Notes: generated by a model not told the origin, from the letters alone. A stretch of DNA of 64,000 nucleotides from Lacticaseibacillus nasuensis JCM 17158 (GCF_001434705.1 NZ_AZDJ01000001.1:80112-144111); one strand, 5' to 3'; shown: positions 45,482 through 54,289, numbered from the stretch's first letter. Translations and numbers: made by a program.

Positions 45482-46405
45482 ATGTCCAACACCGTCGCCG
45501 TGATCGGCAGCATCAATGTCGATTCGATTTTACACATCAAGGCCTTGCCGCAACCAGGCGAAACCATCGCCATGGAAGCTTTCTCAAAAGCCGCCGGGGG
45601 CAAAGGCGCCAACCAGGCCGTCGCCGCCGCCCGCGCCGGGGCCGCCACCAGTTTTGTCGGCCGCGTCGGGGATGACGCCAACGCCGACTTCATGCTCAAG
45701 CAGCTGGCGGATAATGGCATCACCACCGCCGACATCACCCGCACCGCCAACCAGCAAACCGGCCAGGCCTACATCTTGTTGCAAGCCAGCGGCCAAAATT
45801 CGATCATCGTTCAAGCCGGGGCCAACTTTGACCTCACCGAAGCCGATATCGATGCCGCCAAGGCCACGATTCAAGCCGCGGATTTCGTCATTGCCCAGTT
45901 TGAAACGCCCATTCCCGCCGCGATTCGCGCCTTCACCCTGGCGCATGAAGCCGGCAAGTTGACGATTCTCAACCCGGCGCCGGCCAAGCGGGAGATTCCC
46001 GAAGCCTTGCTGGCGGTCACCGACTTGATCATGCCGAACGAAACCGAGTCCGAGGTGATCACCGGCATTCCCGTCACCGATGAGGCCAGCATGGCCGCCA
46101 ACGCCAAGTATTATCACGAACGCGGCATCGCCGGCGTGATTATCACGCTGGGCTCGACTGGCTCGTATGTCGCCACCCAAACCGTGCACGAAATCGTGCC
46201 GGCGTTCAAGGTCAAGGCCGTGGACACCACCGCGGCCGGCGACACGTTCATCGGGGCGCTAGCCGCCGAGTTACGGCCAGACCTCAGCAACCTGGTGGCA
46301 GCTGTGCGCTACGCCTCCAAGTCGTCCAGCTTCACCGTGCAGAAACTCGGCGCGTTCCCGTCGATTCCGACGCGCGCCGTGGTGGCTGCTGCCTTAGCCG
46401 AATAG
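45482..46405 (+). CDS. rbsK: Ribokinase
   Basis: Phosphorylates ribose to ribose 5-phosphate. PfkB family, 307 residues. Signature 1: GGKGANQAVAAARAGA; signature 2 with catalytic Asp: VDTTAAGDTFIGALAAEL; NPAPAK and the MPNETE region are also typical. AAGGAGG is 9 bp upstream of ATG. Last gene of the operon; a strong terminator follows. Confidence 0.96.
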   Translation: MSNTVAVIGSINVDSILHIKALPQPGETIAMEAFSKAAGGKGANQAVAAARAGAATSFVGRVGDDANADFMLKQLADNGITTADITRTANQQTGQAYILLQASGQNSIIVQAGANFDLTEADIDAAKATIQAADFVIAQFETPIPAAIRAFTLAHEAGKLTILNPAPAKREIPEALLAVTDLIMPNETESEVITGIPVTDEASMAANAKYYHERGIAGVIITLGSTGSYVATQTVHEIVPAFKVKAVDTTAAGDTFIGALAAELRPDLSNLVAAVRYASKSSSFTVQKLGAFPSIPTRAVVAAALAE

Positions 46406-46410
46406 CAATC

Positions 46411-46441
46411 AACGACTCGCCACTGGCGGGTCGTTTTTTTT
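46411..46441 (+). terminator. Terminator of rbsRDACBK
   Basis: AACGACTCGCCA / TGGCGGGTCGTT stem with TTTTTTTT. Confidence 0.92.
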
Positions 46442-46530
46442 TGCCTAGATTCGATTTTCGGTGATGGTAAAGCATCAATTGATTGGTATAATGCAATCAG
46501 GATGGTAATTGGGATGAGGAGCGGCGCAAA

Positions 46531-46812
46531 ATGAGTGAGTTAATGGGAATCTTGAGAACTGGTCGCGACTGGGTGAACGTGGGGCTGCACGCGATTCTGG
46601 CGCGGCCGTGGGTGAGCGAGCTGGTGATCGTCGGCTTGCTGTTGCTGCTGCTAGTGCGCTTTTATTTTCGCTACGTCAGCGCCGCGACCCAGCCGAATCT
46701 GCGGATTCGGCGGCGGCGCACCGCGTCGACGCTGGTGCACACGCGGGTGTGGCTGGTGATTCTGGTGATTGGGTTGCTGGCCTTGTTTGGGTATGATCAT
46801 TTCGGGTCATAA
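46531..46812 (+). CDS. Hypothetical small membrane protein (93 aa)
   Basis: Two hydrophobic helices (about 28-46 and 72-88) separated by a strongly basic loop (LRIRRRRT) that should face the cytoplasm. GAGGAG is about 10 bp upstream of the ATG. No family recognised. Flanked by terminators, so transcribed alone from a TATAAT-like box near 46487-46492. Confidence 0.65.
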   Translation: MSELMGILRTGRDWVNVGLHAILARPWVSELVIVGLLLLLLVRFYFRYVSAATQPNLRIRRRRTASTLVHTRVWLVILVIGLLALFGYDHFGS

Positions 46813-46839
46813 TTACGTTGAATCGAACCAGTTTTGCTG

Positions 46840-46866
46840 ACGGGCGCTGCGCCCGTCTTTTTTTGT
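46840..46866 (+). terminator. Terminator
   Basis: GACGGGCG-CTG-CGCCCGTC stem with T8. The following 320 bp up to the wall-protein gene hold no gene; they become AT-rich after 47000 and presumably carry that gene's promoter. Confidence 0.92.
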
Positions 46867-47187
46867 GCCACGAAGGGTGTTATTTGTTTTCAGTGTCGGC
46901 GGGGGATTGTTTCGGGTTAGGCCATACATGGTTAACTGGGCAAACTGCCGGCATTTATCATTGGCGGTTGGCTGCGGCGCGAAATAGAAAGGCTGTTCCC
47001 ATCAGGAATTATTGTCAGAATATGTCAATCATGATAACCGATAAATTCTAATTAATTCGATGATAATTTCATCATCGTTTTCTTTGACCCACTGCCTGGG
47101 CCGCCCATACAATGGTTTTTAGAGGCCGGGATAGTCCGCTTGACTGGCGTCTGAAAATTACGAGGACTGCTGAGGAGGAGTTTATTG

Positions 47188-48570
47188 ATGAGTAAGCATA
47201 CAGAGGGCAAACGGTTCTACGAAGCCAACAAGACCTGGTTGGCCGCGAGCATTGCGGCCGCCGGGATTTTTGCCGTGACGGCCAGTGGCCAGCAACCGGT
47301 GAGCGCGGCGACCAGCGAGCCGGGGACGACGGCGAAAGCCAAGCTCGCCGAACTCGCCGGCGCGCAAACCAAGTTAAGTACAGCCAAGGTAACGGCGGGT
47401 GACGAAACGCCAACCGATCCGCACGCGGGGCAATTTGCCAATCCCGCGAAGAATGCCCCGGCTGATCCAGACCCGAGCGAACCGGGCACGGATCCGCACG
47501 CGGGGCAGTTCGCCAATCCGGCGAAAGGTGACGACGATCCTGACACGCCGGCGCCAAGCGATCCGGATCCCGCAGACGACGACGCGCAACCAGCGCCGAC
47601 CACTGAGCACAAGCATGCCATCACCAATTTTGACGAATACGCAGCCCATGAGCTGGGCATCTCGGTTGAAGCGTATAAGGCCGAAAAAGACTTGTCAATA
47701 TTGAAGAGTTACCAGGCGAAATACGAAAACGCCAAGGCGAATGGGTTCACTTTGCAAGCTAATCTCTACTTGGCGGAATTCGAGGTCTTCAAAGCGAAGA
47801 TGATCGCGGCGGGGGAGCCGACTGTTGATGTGGCGTTAACGGGTGGTACTGTTGACAATCCGGGGACGCCAAAGCCGGATGACGACGGCGTGAAAAATCC
47901 GGATGACGGCGGCGAGACAAAGCCGGATGACGGCGGCGAGACAAAGCCCGATGATGGCGGCGTGACAAATCCAGACGACGGCGGCGAGACAAAGCCGGAT
48001 GACGGCGGCGAGACAAAGCCGGATGATGGCGGTGAGACAAAGCCAGATGATGGGGGCGAGACAAAGCCCGATGATGGCGGCGAGACAAAGCCCGATGATG
48101 GTGGCGTGACAAATCCTACCGATGGCACCGGGGCCTCAACCACAGGTGGCGATAACGGCACTGATACGCCTACCGACGGCACCAGCACTGGCACTGGCAC
48201 CGGCACCGGCACAGGGACTGGTACGGGAACGAGCACCGGAACTGGCACCGGCACCGGAACTGGCACCGGCACAGGAACTGGCACCGGCACCGGCTCAGGA
48301 AGTACCGGCACTGGTTCAACTGGAACTGGTACTGGTTCGACGGGTACGGGAACTAGCACCGGTTCCGGCACCGGTACGCCGACCGATACGGGCACGCCGA
48401 CTGACACAAACACGCCGAGCACCGGCGCGACCACGACCATTTATCCGGCGGGCAGCGCGTTGCCAGCCGCTGGTTCAGCTGCGCAACCGGCGACCAGCGC
48501 CATTGGGGTGCTGGCGGTGATGGGCGCATTGTTCGGCTTGGCCGGCACGAGCCTGAAGAAGCGCGGCTAA
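47188..48570 (+). CDS. Repeat-rich cell-wall protein with LPAAG sorting-type motif (460 aa)
   Basis: Layout: KxYKxGKxW-like signal ([11 protein letters not shown], residues 8-18, then hydrophobic core to about 35); two 12-residue [12 protein letters not shown] repeats (about 75-112); a short helical domain (about 140-200); about nine acidic [12 protein letters not shown] octapeptides (about 235-312); about 90 residues of Thr-Gly dipeptides; and a C-terminal LPAAG (425-429), hydrophobic span and KKRG tail. The sorting motif has Ala where sortase A substrates have Thr. Acidic and TG repeats suggest a wall-spanning stalk. GAGGAGGAG is 7 bp before ATG 47188. It lies between the two ribose operons. 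Confidence 0.85.
   Translation: MSKHTEGKRFYEANKTWLAASIAAAGIFAVTASGQQPVSAATSEPGTTAKAKLAELAGAQTKLSTAKVTAGDETPTDPHAGQFANPAKNAPADPDPSEPGTDPHAGQFANPAKGDDDPDTPAPSDPDPADDDAQPAPTTEHKHAITNFDEYAAHELGISVEAYKAEKDLSILKSYQAKYENAKANGFTLQANLYLAEFEVFKAKMIAAGEPTVDVALTGGTVDNPGTPKPDDDGVKNPDDGGETKPDDGGETKPDDGGVTNPDDGGETKPDDGGETKPDDGGETKPDDGGETKPDDGGETKPDDGGVTNPTDGTGASTTGGDNGTDTPTDGTSTGTGTGTGTGTGTGTSTGTGTGTGTGTGTGTGTGTGSGSTGTGSTGTGTGSTGTGTSTGSGTGTPTDTGTPTDTNTPSTGATTTIYPAGSALPAAGSAAQPATSAIGVLAVMGALFGLAGTSLKKRG
47885..48345 (+). repeat. In-frame tandem repeats: 24-bp acidic octapeptide units and Thr-Gly dipeptide tract
   Basis: From 47885 to about 48110, 24-bp units encode variants of ETKPDDGG; from about 48180 to 48345, 6-bp and 12-bp units encode TG dipeptides. 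Synonymous changes between units suggest an old array or selection against slippage. Copy number is likely to vary between strains. Confidence 0.9.
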
Positions 48571-48587
48571 ACCGTTCCTAAATCATG

Positions 48588-48617
48588 GAGACTCTCGGCC
48601 TGAGGGTCTCTTTTTTG
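48588..48617 (+). terminator. Terminator of wall-protein gene
   Basis: GAGACTCTC / GAGGGTCTC imperfect stem followed by TTTTTTG. Confidence 0.85.
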
Positions 48618-48707
48618 ATGAAATAAAGAAATTTATGCCCGCGGCGGGCACCTCGGGCTGGGTGTGGCTTGCCGAAATTTTCGTATATAAGCTACTCGTC
48701 ATATTCT

Positions 48708-48737
48708 TTGACTCGCGAAACCGCACCCGCCTACCAT
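48708..48737 (+). promoter_or_regulatory. Possible promoter of second ribose operon
   Basis: TTGACT (48708-48713), 18-bp spacer and TACCAT (48732-48737), 22 bp before rbsD2. No copy of the RbsR palindrome is seen in the 190 bp between the wall-protein gene and rbsD2. Confidence 0.4.
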
Positions 48738-48759
48738 GGTGGTGAATGGAGGGATCGTC

Positions 48760-49152
48760 ATGAAAAAAGGCATCGTCCTAAATTCTCAAGTCTCTGCAGT
48801 CATTGCGAACATGGGTCACTTTGATTTGCTCGGGGTCGGGGATGCAGGCATGCCCGTCCCCGCGGGCATCCCCAAAATCGACCTGGCGGTGACGCTGGGC
48901 CTGCCGCGCTTCATCCCCGTCGTCGAAAATGTCTTGGCGGAGCTGGAGGTGCAACGGATTTACCTGGCCGAGGAAATCAAGACGGCCAACCCGGATCAGC
49001 TTGCCGCCATAAAGCAGGTGTACCCAGGCCCGGTGACGTTCATCCCGCACGCCGAAATGAAGCGGCGGCTGGGCGACACTAAGGCGTTCATCCGCACCGG
49101 CGAGGCCACGCCGTTTTCTAATGTGTTGCTGGAAAGCGGGGTGGTGTTCTGA
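48760..49152 (+). CDS. rbsD: D-ribose pyranase, second copy
   Basis: Paralogue of the rbsD at 41.5 kb, 130 residues, with the same [22 protein letters not shown] start, DAGMPVP and [10 protein letters not shown] end; most differences lie in the middle. GGAGGG is 6 bp before ATG 48760; the in-frame GTG/ATG sites upstream lack one. Overlaps rbsA2 by one base. Confidence 0.92.
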   Translation: MKKGIVLNSQVSAVIANMGHFDLLGVGDAGMPVPAGIPKIDLAVTLGLPRFIPVVENVLAELEVQRIYLAEEIKTANPDQLAAIKQVYPGPVTFIPHAEMKRRLGDTKAFIRTGEATPFSNVLLESGVVF

Positions 49153-50654
49153 TGAAAATCGAACTGCAGCATATCAGCAAGTCCTTCGGCGCCAACCAGG
49201 TGCTCACCGGCGTCGACTTCACCGTCGAATCCGGCTCGGTGCACGCGCTGGTCGGGGAAAATGGCGCCGGCAAGTCGACCTTGATGAACATTCTCACCGG
49301 CCTGCACAAGGCGGACGGCGGCACGATGCTGGTCGATGGCCAGCCGACGACGTTTACCGGGCCGCTTGACGCCGAGCAGCACGGCATCAGTTTTATCCAC
49401 CAGGAAATGAATAATTTCCTACAAATGAGCGTCGTGGACAACATGTTTCTCAACAAGGAACTGCGCCACCACGGATTGCTGGACGAGGCGAGCATGCGCA
49501 AGCAAGCGCAACAATATCTCGCCCAGCTGGGCACCCAGCTGGATGTCGACGCGCCAATTGGCACCCTTAGTGTCGGTCGGCAGCAGATGATCGAAATCGC
49601 CAAGTCACTGATGACTGACGCGAAAATTATCATCATGGACGAGCCCACTGCCGCCTTGACCGAAAAAGAAATCGATCAGCTGTTCACCGTGGTGCGCCGG
49701 CTCCAGCAACAAGGCGTGGGCTTCATCTACATCTCGCACCGGCTGGAGGAAATCTTTGAAATTGCCGACACGGTGACGGTGATGCGCGATGGCGTCGCCG
49801 TCAGCAGTGCCGCCACCAAGGACGTGACGATGGCCGGCTTGGTGCACGACATGGTGGGCCGCGACATGGGCGACTTTTACCCGGAGCGGCACCCGACACC
49901 AGGCAAGGTGGCGCTCAGCGTCAAAAATCTCACCGAACCCGGCGTCTTCCGCGACATCAGTTTTGCCGTGCATGAAGGGGAGATTCTGGCGTTTAGCGGC
50001 TTGATGGGCGCCGGGCGCACCGAAGTGATGCGCGCGATTTTTGGCATCGACCGCTACACTAGCGGCACCGTCGAGTTATTCGGCGCGCCGGTGCACTTCA
50101 AGAGTCCCGCGCAGGCCATCGCGCACAAGCTCGGCTTTCTCACTGAAAATCGCAAGGACGAGGGGCTGATTCTCGCCGATTCGCTGCACGACAACATCGT
50201 CTTGCCCAGCATCAACGGGTTCCGCCACCACGGCCTGATCGACACCAAGGCGACGGACAAGTTTGTCAGCATGCTCGTTGACCGCTTGACTGTGCACCCG
50301 GCCGACCCCGCTGCCGAAGCCGGCAGCCTCAGCGGCGGCAATCAGCAAAAAGTCGTGCTGGCCAAGTGGGTGGGTAGCGGCAGTCAGGTGCTGATTCTCG
50401 ATGAGCCGACGCGTGGCGTCGACGTCGGCGCCAAGCGCGAGATTTACGACTTGATGAACGAGCTCACCGATCGCCACGTCGCCATCATCATGATTTCAAG
50501 CGACCTGCCCGAGGTGCTGGGGATGTCCGACCGCATCGCCGTGATGTACGAAGGCCGGCTGATGGGCATCGTCCCGACCCAAACGGCGACGCAGGAGTCG
50601 GTGATGACGCTGGCAACAGGCAATCAAAAGGAGGCAGTCACAAATGGCAACTAA
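49152..50654 (+). CDS. rbsA: Ribose-type ABC transporter ATP-binding protein, second copy
   Basis: 500 residues, closely similar over its whole length to the first RbsA (same Walker A GENGAGKST, LSVGRQQMIEIAKSLMTDAKIIIMDEPTAAL block, degenerate second P-loop GLMGAGRTE and LSGGNQQKVVLAKW). Overlaps rbsD2 and rbsC2, so the operon is tightly packed. Synonymous codon choice differs clearly from copy 1, so this is not a recent duplication. Confidence 0.94.
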   Translation: MKIELQHISKSFGANQVLTGVDFTVESGSVHALVGENGAGKSTLMNILTGLHKADGGTMLVDGQPTTFTGPLDAEQHGISFIHQEMNNFLQMSVVDNMFLNKELRHHGLLDEASMRKQAQQYLAQLGTQLDVDAPIGTLSVGRQQMIEIAKSLMTDAKIIIMDEPTAALTEKEIDQLFTVVRRLQQQGVGFIYISHRLEEIFEIADTVTVMRDGVAVSSAATKDVTMAGLVHDMVGRDMGDFYPERHPTPGKVALSVKNLTEPGVFRDISFAVHEGEILAFSGLMGAGRTEVMRAIFGIDRYTSGTVELFGAPVHFKSPAQAIAHKLGFLTENRKDEGLILADSLHDNIVLPSINGFRHHGLIDTKATDKFVSMLVDRLTVHPADPAAEAGSLSGGNQQKVVLAKWVGSGSQVLILDEPTRGVDVGAKREIYDLMNELTDRHVAIIMISSDLPEVLGMSDRIAVMYEGRLMGIVPTQTATQESVMTLATGNQKEAVTNGN

Positions 50655-51606
50655 ATCTGCGAAATTTAATTTGCGCCAGTTTATCGCCAAGCTGGGGCCG
50701 CTGGTGGCCTTAATTCTGTTGGTGATTCTGGTCACGATTCTCAGTCCCGGCTTCTTGTCCCCGACCAATCTACTGAACCTGTTGCGCCAGGTGTCGATCA
50801 ACGCCGTCATCGCGTTTGGCATGACCTTCGTGATTCTCACCGGCGGCATCGACTTGTCCGTCGGCTCGATTCTGGCGTTAAGCGGCGCCGTCACCGCCAG
50901 CATGATCACCAGCGGCATCCCGTCGCCACTGGCCTTGCTGATTGGCCTGGCGCTCGGGGCCATTTTCGGCCTGATCAACGGGCTGTTGGTGGCGTACGGG
51001 AAGGCCGCCGCCTTCATCGCGACGCTAGCGACGATGACCATCTACCGCGGCGCGACCTATGTCTTCACCGACGGCAACCCGATCACCGGCGCGAAAATGA
51101 ATAATAGTTTTCTCTTCCAATACGTCGGGCGCGGCTATCTCTTCGGCATTCCGTTTCCCATTATTATCATGTTGGTGGCGTATGTCATCTTATTTGTCCT
51201 GCTGCATAAAACCGCGTTTGGCCGCAAAACTTATGCGCTCGGCGGCAACGAAACCGCCGCGTACATCGCCGGGGTCAAAACCAAGCTGGTCACCGTGATC
51301 ATCTTCACGATTAACGGCTTAATGGCGGCGGCGGCCGGGCTGATTCAAACCAGCCGGCTGAGCAGCGCCCAGCCCGATGCCGGGACCGGCTACGAAATGG
51401 ACGCCATCGCCGCTGTGGTCCTCGGCGGCACGTCGCTGGCTGGCGGGAAGGGCCGCATGTTTGGGACCCTGATTGGGGCGTTAATCATCGGCACGCTGAA
51501 CAACGGGATGAACCTGTTGGGGATTTCCAGTTTCTGGCAACAAATCGTCAAGGGGATTGTCATCTTAATCGCCGTATTACTGGATCGCAAATCGAGTAAA
51601 GCATAA
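50644..51606 (+). CDS. rbsC: Ribose-type ABC transporter permease, second copy
   Basis: 320 residues, nearly collinear with the first RbsC (identical NLLNLLRQVSINAVIAFGM and FGRKTYALGGNETAAYIAGVKTKL blocks). The N-terminal 25 residues and a segment near 85-100 differ most. AAGGAGG precedes the ATG, which lies inside the end of rbsA2. Confidence 0.94.
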   Translation: MATKSAKFNLRQFIAKLGPLVALILLVILVTILSPGFLSPTNLLNLLRQVSINAVIAFGMTFVILTGGIDLSVGSILALSGAVTASMITSGIPSPLALLIGLALGAIFGLINGLLVAYGKAAAFIATLATMTIYRGATYVFTDGNPITGAKMNNSFLFQYVGRGYLFGIPFPIIIMLVAYVILFVLLHKTAFGRKTYALGGNETAAYIAGVKTKLVTVIIFTINGLMAAAAGLIQTSRLSSAQPDAGTGYEMDAIAAVVLGGTSLAGGKGRMFGTLIGALIIGTLNNGMNLLGISSFWQQIVKGIVILIAVLLDRKSSKA

Positions 51607-51630
51607 GCCAAATTAAAAAGGAGTACGCTC

Positions 51631-52587
51631 ATGAAAAAATCTATTCGTCGATTGCTTGTTGTCGGGGCCGCCTTGCTGGCCTTGGTCACCGCCACGGCCT
51701 GTGGCAAAAGCGGCCTGGATAACGGCGGGGGCAGCACCACCAAGGTGACCAAAAAGGCCCCGAAGAATCTGAAGGTCGGCGCGTCACTGTCCACGCTGTC
51801 GAATCCGTTTTTCGTGTCGGTCAAGAAGGGGATTAATGATCTGGCCGACAAAAAAGGCACCAGCGTGCAAATCGCTGATGCCCAAAACGATACCGCCAAG
51901 CAAAATAATGACGTGGAAGATTTGATTCAGAAAAAAGTCGACGTCTTAATCATCAACCCTGTCGACTCCAGCGCGATTTCTAGCGCCGTCAAGGACGCCA
52001 ACGACGCCGGCATTCCGGTCATCACCGTCGACCGCTCCGCCGATTCCGGTAAGGTCTTGAGCCTCGTCGCCTCGAATTCGACTAAGGGCGGACAAATGGC
52101 GGCCAAGTACATGATCGAAAAACTCGGCGAAAACGCCAAGGTGGCCGAGCTGCAAGGCACCCCTGGCGCGTCGGCCACCCGCGAACGCGGCAAGGGCTTT
52201 GATGGTTACGTCAAGGGCAAGCTCGACGTGGTGACCAAGCAAACTGCCGGCTTCGACCGGGCCAAGGGGCTGAGCGTCACTGAAAATATCTTGCAAGGCC
52301 ACGGCGACATCAAGGGCATTTTCTCCCAAAACGATGAAATGGCCCTGGGTGCCGTGCAAGCCGCTAAGGCCGCGAAGAAAACCATCTTCATCGTCGGCTT
52401 CGACGGCGAAGATGACGGGATCAAGGCGGTGAAGGCGGGCGACATGGCCGCTACCGTCGCCCAGCAGCCCGAAGAAATGGGCCGCCTGGCGCTCCAAGCC
52501 GCCTACGATCACTTCGCCGGTAAAAAGGTGAAGGCTTATACGGAGTCGCCGCTCGAATTGGTGACGACAGAAAGTCTCACGAAGTAA
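51631..52587 (+). CDS. rbsB: Ribose-type substrate-binding lipoprotein, second copy
   Basis: 318 residues; lipobox TATAC with Cys24. Mature part is almost the same as RbsB1: LSTLSNPFFVSVKKG, NPVDSSAISSAVKDANDAGIP and LQGTPGASATRERGKGFDG are shared, so the same or a very similar pentose should bind. AAAGGAG is 9 bp upstream. Last gene of the second operon; no ribokinase or regulator follows. Confidence 0.94.
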   Translation: MKKSIRRLLVVGAALLALVTATACGKSGLDNGGGSTTKVTKKAPKNLKVGASLSTLSNPFFVSVKKGINDLADKKGTSVQIADAQNDTAKQNNDVEDLIQKKVDVLIINPVDSSAISSAVKDANDAGIPVITVDRSADSGKVLSLVASNSTKGGQMAAKYMIEKLGENAKVAELQGTPGASATRERGKGFDGYVKGKLDVVTKQTAGFDRAKGLSVTENILQGHGDIKGIFSQNDEMALGAVQAAKAAKKTIFIVGFDGEDDGIKAVKAGDMAATVAQQPEEMGRLALQAAYDHFAGKKVKAYTESPLELVTTESLTK

Positions 52588-52606
52588 GCGAACGTCGCAC
52601 TGTCGA

Positions 52607-52646
52607 CCCTGCGCGGGAACTTCGCGGTCCCTGCGCAGGGCTTTTT
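52607..52646 (+). terminator. Terminator of second ribose operon
   Basis: CCCTGCGC / GCGCAGGG stem with inner pairing and CTTTTT. Confidence 0.85.
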
Positions 52647-52656
52647 GCGGGGTTGC

Positions 52657-52686
52657 TTGTCAGCCTCCGCGATTCGATGATATACT
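52657..52686 (+). promoter_or_regulatory. Promoter of a short transcription unit
   Basis: TTGTCA (52657-52662), 18-bp spacer, TATACT (52681-52686). It starts a unit that ends at the hairpin at 52864-52897, giving a transcript of about 205 nt. Confidence 0.6.
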
Positions 52687-52741
52687 CCGAGTAAATTGAT
52701 GAGGTCACAGGGATTGGTCGGCATTTATCGGAGGGCTTCAG

Positions 52742-52948
52742 ATGAAGAATTCGCAACCATCAGCTCACCACAACCACCGCGATGGCGGCGGAGAAACGTG
52801 GAGAGCTGGCAACCAAGAAGCAGGCATAAGCCAGCCCGTCGACGCAACCGAGGCCAAACAGAAACGGTGCCGCAATTTACGCGGCACCGTTTTTTTTGCC
52901 GGTGCTAGCCAGCTTGTTCCTGGTTTAACCCCGGCTGCCACAGCGTGA
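52742..52948 (+). CDS. Small ORF (68 codons) with transcription terminator inside the reading frame
   Basis: GGAGGG (52730-52735) stands 6 bp before ATG 52742, an ideal start. The frame stays open to TGA at 52946-52948, but a strong terminator (52864-52897) ends the transcript near codon 50, before any stop codon. The mRNA would therefore be nonstop. The first 50 residues are polar with clustered basic residues near the end (KQKRCRNLR) and a His-rich patch (HHNH); no TM segment. The same gene design occurs in ribosome-rescue factors ArfA (E. coli) and BrfA (B. subtilis), but I see no convincing sequence match. A non-coding small RNA with a fortuitous start is the main alternative. Confidence 0.4.
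   Translation: MKNSQPSAHHNHRDGGGETWRAGNQEAGISQPVDATEAKQKRCRNLRGTVFFAGASQLVPGLTPAATA
52864..52897 (+). terminator. Terminator located inside a small ORF
   Basis: ACGGTGCCGC / GCGGCACCGT, a perfect 10-bp stem (extendable to 11 bp) followed by eight T residues; lies within the open frame 52742-52948. Confidence 0.93.
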
Positions 52949-52950
52949 GG

Positions 52951-53517
52951 TTACAGCCAGCCGCGCACGTGGTGGATCAAGCCGCTGTCCCAGAAGACGT
53001 ACAGGCCAATCAACACGTAACACGCCTTCATCAGCGGTGCGCCGAAGCGGTCCATGACGCGAGTGACGATGGGCAGCTCGGCAATCTGGTGGATGAGCAA
53101 TACCACCAGCACCGTCAACCCGGCAATAAACAGCAAGGTGAAGCCAAAGTCGGGCAGCGCCACCCCGGCCAATACCGGCAGGAAAATCGCTAAGTTGCAC
53201 CCGGCACACACCGACAAGTAAGTCAGCATGACGCTGAGCCACGGCATTTTGTTGCGGTGACCGGCGTTAGCTTCGTCGTCATCTGCGCGGAAGGCCAGCC
53301 AAATCGGTAACAATCCCAGCAGGCCGAGCAGCCACTCGGGGAAAATTGCCGCCAGCACTTTGCCCGCCGCAAAGCTCGCGGTGACCAGCAATAAGACGCC
53401 GATGAGATAGCCAATCAAGACCTGCGTGAGTCGATATTGGCGTAGCAAGAATAATAGTATGAAGAAAAAATCGAGGTTAACGCTGAGAAACGTCACCGCT
53501 AATAGTCCGTAATGCAC
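52951..53517 (-). CDS. CadD-like cadmium resistance/LysE-superfamily transporter
   Basis: A 188-residue membrane protein with five to six TM helices resembling the CadD family of cation exporters. The first helix contains SVNLDFFFILLFLLRQY, corresponding to the T/S-x-x-D-D-x motif of CadD but with a single Asp; a central acidic/His loop (RADDDEANAGHRNK) could bind metal. Cys pair region SVCAGCNLAIFLP in TM4. GTG start at 53517. Substrate (Cd2+, or amino acids as in LysE) not determinable. Confidence 0.75.
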   Translation of the reverse strand: MHYGLLAVTFLSVNLDFFFILLFLLRQYRLTQVLIGYLIGVLLLVTASFAAGKVLAAIFPEWLLGLLGLLPIWLAFRADDDEANAGHRNKMPWLSVMLTYLSVCAGCNLAIFLPVLAGVALPDFGFTLLFIAGLTVLVVLLIHQIAELPIVTRVMDRFGAPLMKACYVLIGLYVFWDSGLIHHVRGWL

Positions 53518-53753
53518 CCAACCGCCTGCTTTCTAATGAGTTCGATTGTAGCGCAAGCGTGAACGGGTGGACAAGGTCAAGTTGGACCGCGACGAAACGA
53601 TGGCCTGCCAGTTGTCAGTTTAGGAAATGCTAAATTCTGCTTGTCGCGTTAATTTGCCAACTTTATCTGGTTATAAAGTGTGCCACCACCCCCAACGTTT
53701 GTTAAAATAAGGTGGAGCTAAAAAATACTCCTGTTCAAGTGAGGAGAATTTAG

Positions 53754-54260
53754 ATGCAAGTAACATATCAACCAGTTTCATCGATGCAGCAGCGCAACGA
53801 AGCGCTGGCCGTCTATCGGGGTTCATTGGATTATTTTCGGGAAACCGCGCAACCGTTGCCAACCAAGGCGACCGTTCACGATGACCAGGCGCAGGTGGTG
53901 GCAGGCGGGGCCAGTCGCCCGAACCACTATGATCTCTTGATCGTGGGCGGCAAACCCATTGGCGTGGTTTCGGTGGTGCCAAGCGTGCCGACCGCAGAGA
54001 CGATTACGCTGCGCTTGTTGCTGGTCATTCGCCAGGCGCGCGACCGTGGTTATGGCCAGGCGGTGATCGCGCACTTGCGGCAACGCTATGGGCATCAGCA
54101 GTGGCATTGGCTGCAGGTGCAAGTGATTAACGCGGAGCCGGCGCGGCTGGCTTTTTGGCAGCAGGAAGGCTTCACCATTGTTTCTGATCAGCTCGTGGCC
54201 ATGGCGTCTGGTGATTGGCGGCAGGAAACCATTCTGCGGCTGGCATTAGACCGGGACTAG
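53754..54260 (+). CDS. GNAT family N-acetyltransferase
   Basis: 168 residues. Acetyl-CoA-binding region is LRLLLVIRQARDRGYGQAVIAHLRQRYG (R-x-x-G-x-G variant RDRGYGQ), followed by WLQVQVINAEPARLAFWQQEGFTIV, the typical C-terminal GNAT strand-helix. The ribosome site GAGGAG is 9 bp before ATG. Its own terminator follows. The 236 bp upstream hold no gene and are AT-richer. Confidence 0.88.
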   Translation: MQVTYQPVSSMQQRNEALAVYRGSLDYFRETAQPLPTKATVHDDQAQVVAGGASRPNHYDLLIVGGKPIGVVSVVPSVPTAETITLRLLLVIRQARDRGYGQAVIAHLRQRYGHQQWHWLQVQVINAEPARLAFWQQEGFTIVSDQLVAMASGDWRQETILRLALDRD

Positions 54261-54289
54261 GTATCAGCATCCGCATGTCGATAGCAAGT

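Noticed and set aside
47766..48440. Minus-strand open frame of 224 codons (PVPVPV-rich) opposite the wall-protein repeats
   Set aside because: It is the mirror of the TG and DDGG repeats and has no start signals.
48640..48760. RbsR or CcpA (cre) operator for the second ribose operon
   Set aside because: I searched by eye for GTAAAACGTTTTAC-like and TGNAARCGNWWWCA-like sites and found none; only a short CGAAATTTTCG palindrome is there.
52657..52898. Leader-peptide attenuator or riboswitch controlling a downstream gene
   Set aside because: The next gene is on the opposite strand, so there is nothing downstream for the terminator to control.
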